Below, piece after piece: positions 58,167 through 64,000 of a stretch of 64,000 bases of DNA. A model generated the notes under the pieces. That model was not told the DNA's origin, searched no databases, and saw only the letters and a program-made list of their open reading frames with translations. Each line of letters starts with the position of its first letter. Positions within the stretch are counted from its first letter, which is position 1. The translations under genes and the position numbers were made by a program. Source of the DNA: Andalucia godoyi (lineage: Eukaryota; Discoba; Jakobea; Jakobida; Andaluciidae); assembly GCA_009859145.1 (NCBI GenBank), contig VRVR01000015.1:124001-188000 (forward strand), read 5' to 3'.

Positions 58167-59729
58167 TTACAGCTCTTCGTATGGCTGATCGGATAGAACG
58201 GCAGGAACCGACATGACTGGAGTAAGTTTGAACAGTCTGCTCATCAATCGCGTAGGCCACAGGACAAAGGCCATGGCGAGAACCGCAATCGAAAAGAACA
58301 GCTGGGAAACAATAAACACGGCGGCAGCCCGTCTCCAGGGAACCACGAGGGCAGCAATGATGACTATAACCGGAAGAACAAGGAACCACACGCTCCCACA
58401 GATACCAAACAACTTGTAGAAGCGACGTTTTTCGACGTCTGTTTCGATTTGCAAGGTCGTTCGGATCGCCCAAATGAAGAAGATCATCATGGGAAGGCGC
58501 AGACAGCAGAGGACAATGCCAGGGGGGGTTTCGTATCCATAGACAGTAGAGGCAGGGTCCATTCCAATTTCCATCCACACGAACAAGACAATATGGACGA
58601 TCACCAGCACGGTGAACAGCAGTGCCAGCCACTTTCGATTTCGCAGTGTTGGGAATGTGATTGCATATCCGTGGGCAACCAAGTACAAAAGCGCCATGAA
58701 GACAATGTGTGCCGACGTGTCTGCAACCAGCGCAAAACCGCGAAGTCCCGGAACACCCTTTCCGTCATCGGCATATATCATCCAGTGAATGAAGGAGAAG
58801 AAGATACCGCATAGCCAAAGAGTCAAACACGCCAGATACGTCTTCATGATTGGATGCAAACGCGTGTGAAGAGGTTCTGATGCGGTCGATGTGTGGCTTG
58901 CGTCTTTGATAACCACGTACACATTCCGCCCAGCGAGCCCTGCAAACCCAAACATGATTAAGAACAGAAAGACTGAAAATCCAAACATTCCGTATTCGTC
59001 AACACTAAACTGGTGGGTTGGCGTTGATCCTGGGTTTGTCATCGTCAATCTGATATCCGTATTCTGATTCGGGAACGAACCCATGCCGCATGCTGTGACC
59101 GCAAAGTACCAAAACCGAGGACGACGAGAAGGGTGATTGAGGGGCAGCGACCCCGATGACTGCACAGCAAGATCAATAATTACTTTTGCTGGAGGTTGCT
59201 GCAACCTATCCGTGCAGCTTGACATGAGCAAACGTCCCGTCGTTTCTCCCCCTCCTCTTCTTCTTCTTCTTCTTCCTTCTCTTACATTCAGTTGATCATC
59301 CTCAACTGCTTCCTCTGCTATTTCGGTATGGCTGTGAACCGACCGCTCAGGATCTGAGTCGGACGCTGAGCTCCGTGTCGCTGACAGTGCATTGCTGTAA
59401 AACGAAGGGAAAGAGTCGCTTTCATCATCATACAATACCAGGTTCAGTCCAATTAGATTGTTTCCTTGGACATCCCATTCGAGAAACCCTGTATTGGACG
59501 TCGTTGTGTCGTTGGCGCTGTGATCCGTTGCTTCATACGCAAACTTGTCGACGAATACCCACTCTCGATGGACTCCATCGACTGTTAATGACGTAACGCG
59601 AGCATCCGCAAACGGTAATCTGAAACAGACCTGAAGCAACAATGCAGCCGCCAAGAACAACGATAACACATGAAACAAGAAAGAACCGCCAAACAAAACT
59701 CCAGAAAATATTCTTCGTCTGGATAACAT
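58167..59729 (-). CDS. Seven-transmembrane protein of the TMEM145/GPR180 family
   Basis: The 520-residue protein has a signal peptide (FHVLSLFLAAALLLQVCF), an N-terminal lumenal/extracellular domain with the family features (REWVFVDKFAYEATD; LNLVLYDDESDSFPSFYS; a WYFAVTACG strand), and then SVDEYGMFGF leading into seven helices, matching the rhodopsin-like domain shared by TMEM145, GPR180 and related proteins. Family-like blocks include FFSFIHWMIYADDGKG, VYGYETPPGIVL and RRFYKLFGICGSVWFLVLPV. An unusual Arg/Glu/Gly-rich insertion (REGRRRRRRGG, around residue 150) sits in the N-terminal domain. Ligand and location are not evident; Golgi or plasma membrane is likely. Confidence 0.88.
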   Translation of the reverse strand: MLSRRRIFSGVLFGGSFLFHVLSLFLAAALLLQVCFRLPFADARVTSLTVDGVHREWVFVDKFAYEATDHSANDTTTSNTGFLEWDVQGNNLIGLNLVLYDDESDSFPSFYSNALSATRSSASDSDPERSVHSHTEIAEEAVEDDQLNVREGRRRRRRGGGETTGRLLMSSCTDRLQQPPAKVIIDLAVQSSGSLPLNHPSRRPRFWYFAVTACGMGSFPNQNTDIRLTMTNPGSTPTHQFSVDEYGMFGFSVFLFLIMFGFAGLAGRNVYVVIKDASHTSTASEPLHTRLHPIMKTYLACLTLWLCGIFFSFIHWMIYADDGKGVPGLRGFALVADTSAHIVFMALLYLVAHGYAITFPTLRNRKWLALLFTVLVIVHIVLFVWMEIGMDPASTVYGYETPPGIVLCCLRLPMMIFFIWAIRTTLQIETDVEKRRFYKLFGICGSVWFLVLPVIVIIAALVVPWRRAAAVFIVSQLFFSIAVLAMAFVLWPTRLMSRLFKLTPVMSVPAVLSDQPYEEL

Positions 59730-59807
59730 CCGAAATTCAAATGCAGTACGAACGCAAGATGAAAAACGTAAGTATCAAACGTCCGAAACCCTATGGACAA
59801 AACAGAG

Positions 59808-59845
<38 letters not shown>

Positions 59846-60172
59846 GTAATGGCAACAGTAATAGTAATGGTAATGGTAATGGTAATAATGAGGCAGAAAT
59901 GACCCAAATGGAAACGGTCTGCGGATTTTTTGAAACATTTTTCTCCTTTTGTTTGTTGAAGACTTCGCGTCGTTTGATTCTTTTGATTCTTGAAGCTCAT
60001 GGCCTTGTATCAACTGGGCAACTTGGGTCTCTTTCTGCATGCAGGAGGAAAGGAAATCGATTTTCGTGCACATCTCTCGAGAATTAGGGATTACTATCTC
60101 TTTTAGTCCTTGCTGCTCGCTCCATTGCTGCGAAGAAAGAAAAGAAAGAAAGAAAGACAGGTATACATACAG
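59730..60172. promoter_or_regulatory. Divergent region between the TMEM145-like gene and metaxin
   Basis: It holds a (TAA)n run (59812-59846) followed by ATGGTA/GTAATG repeats to about 59890. A purine-rich (GAAA)n tract lies just before the metaxin start. No gene is supported. Confidence 0.5.
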
Positions 60173-61141
60173 ATGAGCAATCCGATCATCCACATTTCTC
60201 CCGAGATCTGCAGTCTTCCGTGCTCGGACATTCCATCGCTGGTTTTGCTGACTGTGTTTCGAATGGCTTCTGTTCCTTTCCATATGGACACAAAAGCGAC
60301 GGATGCAGCGTCTCCGGGCGGTGTACTTCCGTACCTGTCGTTCGCTGATCAGAAAGTGGTTGGAGGCCTGGATGCGTGCATTGCGTCTTTGCAAACGACC
60401 TTGTCGATCGATTTGGATGCAGCAGCTCGGCTAACTCCTCTTGAAAGAACGCATGCAAAAGCGCATGAAAACATGCTTTCGGGTCTTCGAGATGCAATTG
60501 ACTATGTATGGTGGATCCATCCGCTCTTCTTCTACAATGTAACCCGCCCAAAGTATGCTCGCGGATACTGGGCAGCCACGAGAAAGGGCTGGGCTGTGTC
60601 AAGAAAGCTGCAAAATCGATTCGGAGGTCTGCACGATGCTCTAAAAACAGCTTCGAATGTCTTGGATCACTTTGAGCAATTGCTGGGCGATAAGCTGTTC
60701 TTTCTTGGAAAGAACGAAGGAGATGTTCCGTCGCTGCTCGATGCATATGTGTATGCGCATCTTGCTGCTTGCGTGGATGTGCACGGCGACGAAAATCAGG
60801 ATGGCTGCGCTGATCTGAGGCATGCAGTGCTCAGGAGGCCGAGCTTGATTGCGTTTGTCACAAGAATACGCGAACGCTTCTTCTCCGATCCGCTGTATGG
60901 ACAGACCATCAGCCATTTTGCCATCCCAAACGTTGCAATCAAGGAAGAGGCGGCGGCATCCACCAAAACAAAAGAGGGTTCCGATGGAAAGATGACCGAT
61001 GAAAAGAGAAGGAACAGAAACTTCATGTATGCATCTGCACTCTCAATCATCGGATTCTTGTTCTTCACAAACACCATCCACACAGGCACGTTTGCAGACG
61101 AAGTCGTGGTCGAAGAAGAAGAAGGAGGAGGAAGACAATGA
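60173..61141 (+). CDS. Metaxin/Sam37-family mitochondrial outer-membrane protein
   Basis: Metaxins are GST-fold subunits of the SAM complex that inserts beta-barrel proteins into the mitochondrial outer membrane. The 322-residue product starts at ATG 60173 (MSNPIIHIS). It shows the N-terminal thioredoxin-like part (SDIPSLVLLTVFRMASVPF), the link LPYLSFADQKVVGGLDACI, the GST C-terminal helical part (LGDKLFFLGKNEGDVPSLLDAYVYAHLAA) and a C-terminal anchor (about 284-302, NFMYASALSIIGFLFF) with a short acidic tail. Length matches the family. Confidence 0.9.
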   Translation: MSNPIIHISPEICSLPCSDIPSLVLLTVFRMASVPFHMDTKATDAASPGGVLPYLSFADQKVVGGLDACIASLQTTLSIDLDAAARLTPLERTHAKAHENMLSGLRDAIDYVWWIHPLFFYNVTRPKYARGYWAATRKGWAVSRKLQNRFGGLHDALKTASNVLDHFEQLLGDKLFFLGKNEGDVPSLLDAYVYAHLAACVDVHGDENQDGCADLRHAVLRRPSLIAFVTRIRERFFSDPLYGQTISHFAIPNVAIKEEAAASTKTKEGSDGKMTDEKRRNRNFMYASALSIIGFLFFTNTIHTGTFADEVVVEEEEGGGRQ

Positions 61142-61358
61142 CATCGAGGAAGAGAGCAGTCAGGCGGGGTGTCTTGCAAATAGAGGGGCAGCGAGCACAA
61201 GGAGACGGGCTTTGGAAGGGTTTTCTTTTCTTTTCGCATTTACAATTCTTTTTTATTGACACAAATAAAAAAGGAAGAACAAAAAGCAAGTTCATAACGC
61301 CGTTAGAATGTCCGCTGGAAGTTTCTACCGGTATGTTTGCTTTATTGCGATGCTGCTG

Positions 61359-62117
61359 TTACTTTTTGCGAGTTTTTCGTGCTTGCTTCCTTGAAGGTGG
61401 TACTGTTTTGGAGTCTTCAGGGGTCAGCAGCGAGGCGTCCGCATCCGCAGTGAGTTGCCCTTGCACATCAGCAGACATTGCAGGAATCGGTGCGAGTAAG
61501 GTGATGTCTTGCGGTCCTGGAGCCGCAAGAGCGTCGTCGGGAACTGTATCGGGAACTGAAAGGTCAGCCGGTCGTGATTGTGAAGGCGGGGGTACTTTCG
61601 GCGAGGAAGAACGGGTTTCAGCAACGGCGTCATCGACCATCGATTGAGCAGTCATTTCGTTCGAGGAGAGGATGATGCTTGCAGACCCGGACAACTTGTC
61701 TTGATCGATGAATTGCATAAGCAGTCGTTGCCGTTCCAACGAAACCAGCTCTTCAATTTCGTCATCCGAGTATTTTGGTTTCCGTCGTTTGCGACTAGGC
61801 TGCTTGACCCAGCTGCTTTCACCGGCCGACACGATTTCTTCTTCTTCTTCTTCCAACGATTCCCGGAGCTTGAACAGCTGGAGTTCAATTGCTCGTTTCC
61901 GTGCATGTTCCTCCTCGATTGCAACAGCCACCAAAGAAAGTTTTGAAGAAGAAGAAGAAGAAGCTCCTAGAGACGACAACTGATGATCGTCATTACTGTT
62001 TCTTGTTTTGTGTTCAGACTGGATCCTTGAATGCGGCTTTATTGCAGATAAATTCTTTTGCACATGACCGGAAGTGGCAGATCCACGTGGAGTGGCTAAG
62101 CCAACTCCATTGTACAT
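61359..62117 (-). CDS. Hypothetical charged coiled-coil protein
   Basis: The 252-residue protein starts at ATG 62117 (MYNGVGLAT). A Glu-rich helix about residues 68-95 (HARKRAIELQLFKLRESLEE) looks like a short coiled coil. It is followed by a basic KQPSRKRRKPK patch (likely nuclear signal), a second helix (DDEIEELVSLERQRLLMQF), a Pro/Ser-rich stretch and a basic C-terminus (KQARKTRKK). A small nuclear protein is plausible. No family is recognised. Confidence 0.72.
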   Translation of the reverse strand: MYNGVGLATPRGSATSGHVQKNLSAIKPHSRIQSEHKTRNSNDDHQLSSLGASSSSSSKLSLVAVAIEEEHARKRAIELQLFKLRESLEEEEEEIVSAGESSWVKQPSRKRRKPKYSDDEIEELVSLERQRLLMQFIDQDKLSGSASIILSSNEMTAQSMVDDAVAETRSSSPKVPPPSQSRPADLSVPDTVPDDALAAPGPQDITLLAPIPAMSADVQGQLTADADASLLTPEDSKTVPPSRKQARKTRKK

Positions 62118-62766
62118 GCTGAAATCCCAGAGTCAATCCACGCGAACACAAGTGAGACGAGAGCGTGAAGGAGAAAAAGAGAACCACAAACAAAGGAATT
62201 CCAAACCTTTTTTTCATTTTGCTCAATGCAAACTCGAAACTTTGCGTGGCTCACGTCTACACTCTTTACCCTACTTTACGCCACTTACTCTCGACATTTC
62301 AGACAATGCTATTGCAGTCGGCCTTTTTCATTTATGCAGTCCCATCGTCATTCATTTCTCCTTTTTTTTCCCCCCTTCTCTCTCCCCCGCAGTCTTCACG
62401 CTCACAGGTCTGAACCTGCGGCCCGTCTGGAGCGAGATTAGAATGGTGCAGAACGCTCCGGCGTATTGGGGTCTACGCTCTTCTGAATTGAAACTGAATT
62501 CGCAATGATTCGACATGCCTCGTGCACAATGTATGCGTGTGTGGTTCACTAGACCATGGAGACCAACCGACACGCGTGTGCGTAAGAAGCGTTTCGATTG
62601 ACCCAAAACATATCGCAAAAGAAATTCATACACGTCAAATGGACACACAAAGCGAACAGCAGTTTACAAAGAGGTAAACAACATCGGAAGACGCATGCTT
62701 CTGAGAGAAGGAGGCGCACTACTATTGCACGCGCCTGATGCATCATGCATGGGGCGCTGCCCATGG
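62118..62766. other. Intergenic spacer between two minus-strand genes
   Basis: The pyrimidine-rich run TTTTTTTTCCCCCC at about 62362 is notable. No gene or RNA is recognised. Confidence 0.35.
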
Positions 62767-63204
62767 TTAGCTATCGTACTCGACGTTGGTGACCTTAGAA
62801 GTGTGTATCTGTGCGATGGTCCCGTCGTCGTCGAAGCACAGCCATTCGACGCCGACTGCGTCTGGGCGTCCAGCAGCATGTCGGATGTATCGAAAGTGGA
62901 CACAGTTGCAACATTTTCCCGTGCTGACGGCTTCCTGGTCATTTTCCTCTGTAAAGTGCTTGTGGTCTTCTTCTGAATCATACTGACGATGCTTGAATCC
63001 GCCTTGGATTGTCCAAAAGACGCTCTGAAACGAGGAAAAAAACGACCGCATCATCTGCATGACGGCTTCTGGACCTTCAAACCGTCCAAGAGACTCGGAG
63101 ATGTATACAATGCGAGGAGACAGCAGCTGCTCAATGCCGTCCAAATCATGCGAGTTAGAGAGATCAATGTACCGTTGCGCTGACAAAAGATACGTGGTCG
63201 ACAT
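62767..63204 (-). CDS. NTF2-like (SnoaL-type) small domain protein
   Basis: The 145-residue protein starts at ATG 63204 (MSTTYLLSAQRY). It shows the cone-fold pattern of NTF2/SnoaL proteins: an N-terminal helix ending in HDLDGIEQLLSPRIVYIS, a GRFEGPEAVMQMMRSFFSSF helix, then beta strands with CVHFRYIR and a last strand pair GVEWLCFDDDGTIAQIHT. Related proteins range from polyketide cyclases to plain binding proteins, so no reaction can be assigned. Confidence 0.8.
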   Translation of the reverse strand: MSTTYLLSAQRYIDLSNSHDLDGIEQLLSPRIVYISESLGRFEGPEAVMQMMRSFFSSFQSVFWTIQGGFKHRQYDSEEDHKHFTEENDQEAVSTGKCCNCVHFRYIRHAAGRPDAVGVEWLCFDDDGTIAQIHTSKVTNVEYDS

Positions 63205-63740
63205 CAAGAAAAAGAATGAGCGGGAAATGAAGGAAAAACACTATGATGACGCTAGATATGCTTGAAATGTTCAACAAAACAAATGGAGAACAGCAACTAT
63301 ATTGCGATTATACTAGAATTACACTGCAATTATAGCACCGCAACGACAATGATTCGTACGGACAATCAAAACAAGTAGCGTGGAGAATCAAGAAGGAATG
63401 GTCACTGTGGCAAAGCCAGCAAGAGGAATTGGCAGCAAAAATTGCAAAAATGTTTGCGGATTTTGGTCATACAGGAATGACAGGATTCGCGGCTTCCCTA
63501 TTGGGACCATGCTGCCAATAACCCAGAGTAAGCCAGCGGACTCAAAAAAACAATAATAATAATAGTAATAACAATAATTCAGCGCACGTGTGCCGTCCGT
63601 CCGTGCATGTGTTCAACTTGAAAATACCTTTACCGAGAAAAACCGTCGACTGTCGATTGAAGCGGGGAGCACTTGGCACAAAAGGAACATAAACAGGATA
63701 CCGCTGTCTATCGAATATCGATACAGTTCCTGCAAAGTAT
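63205..63740. other. Intergenic spacer
   Basis: The upstream flank of the NTF2-like gene is A-rich on the plus strand (T-rich on its coding strand). An AATAATAATAGTAATAA run lies at about 63551-63575. No gene is seen. Confidence 0.35.
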
Positions 63741-64000
63741 CCGCTCGCCAAAACATGAATCATTATTGATTATCGGGCTAAGCTGTCATCGAAGACAGAT
63801 CCAAACCACGTGCTTTTTGCTTATTTTATTTGGGGGCGAGGACCACCTCTTCAATGCACATTGCTCTGCATCAAAGTGGTCATCGCTTCTTATTCCTCTC
63901 CACCTCCGACCAGAGGAGATCAGCGGTTTTCTTGGTTCTCAGTGTCTTCGGGCATGGCCGGTTTGAGTTTGTCGGGAAGATCTCTCTTTGGAGCCATGAG
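63741..64000 (-). mobile_element. REP-A dispersed element, copy cut by the right edge
   Basis: Read on the minus strand it starts at the window edge, with the ATG at 63997 opening the same frame as the copy at 15810 (MAPKRDLPDKLKPAMPEDTE, then NQENR and stop). It ends at 63741 with CATGTTTTGGCGAGCGG. The sequence between the short frame and the right end differs from the first copy. Confidence 0.75.

Noticed and set aside
59585-60394. 269-codon minus-strand frame
   Set aside because: It is driven by the (TAA)n run (poly-Tyr) and overlaps the start of metaxin and the start of the TMEM145-like gene.

Overview
This is a 64 kb piece of a protist nuclear genome. The evidence is eukaryote-specific genes (Sec23, a kinesin-9/KIF6 motor, PP4R3/SMEK, a SHAQKYF MYB, a PPR protein, metaxin, a TMEM145/GPR180-like seven-helix protein, SepSecS). 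Most genes are single uninterrupted ORFs; I could place only four GT-AG introns, of about 105-180 bases, in three genes. KIF6 points to a flagellated cell, SepSecS to selenoprotein synthesis, and metaxin, PPR and CDGSH proteins to an ordinary mitochondrion. A free-living, intron-poor flagellate such as a jakobid would fit, but the sequence alone does not settle the lineage.

Layout. Bases 2-15079 (minus) are one uninterrupted reading frame of at least 5,026 codons that runs off the left edge: a type II membrane protein with a huge Ser/Asn/Val-rich repetitive ectodomain resembling phage tail-fibre or autotransporter stalks. From 16.6 to 29.5 kb lie Sec23, a SHAQKYF MYB factor, an unrecognised protein with a PP1-docking-like motif, a multipass membrane protein and a protein of unknown family. 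From 30.6 to 45.2 kb are a duplicated GH16-like protein, a papain-family protease, a tetraspan protein, an adenosine/adenine deaminase, SepSecS, 5-formyl-THF cyclo-ligase, KIF6 and a second four-helix protein. From 46.4 to 63.2 kb are PP4R3/SMEK, a tail-anchored double-CDGSH protein, an LRR protein, a tentative two-exon gene, a mitochondrial PPR protein, a TMEM145/GPR180-like protein, metaxin, a coiled-coil protein and an NTF2-like protein. Genes are tightly packed, often convergent with 80-220 bp between stops.

The longer intergenic gaps hold dispersed repeats of three families. One is a set of three decayed, internally deleted copies of a Fanzor/TnpB-type element: one keeps an N-terminal piece, one keeps the C-terminal zinc ribbon, and the ends carry conserved subterminal hairpins. 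The second (called REP-A here) has four copies, two with a conserved 25-codon reading frame. The third (REP-C) has three ~250 bp copies and shares a terminal motif with the Fanzor family, suggesting mobilisation by common machinery.

The most notable items are the giant tail-fibre-like surface protein and the Fanzor-related repeat system with its hairpin ends.
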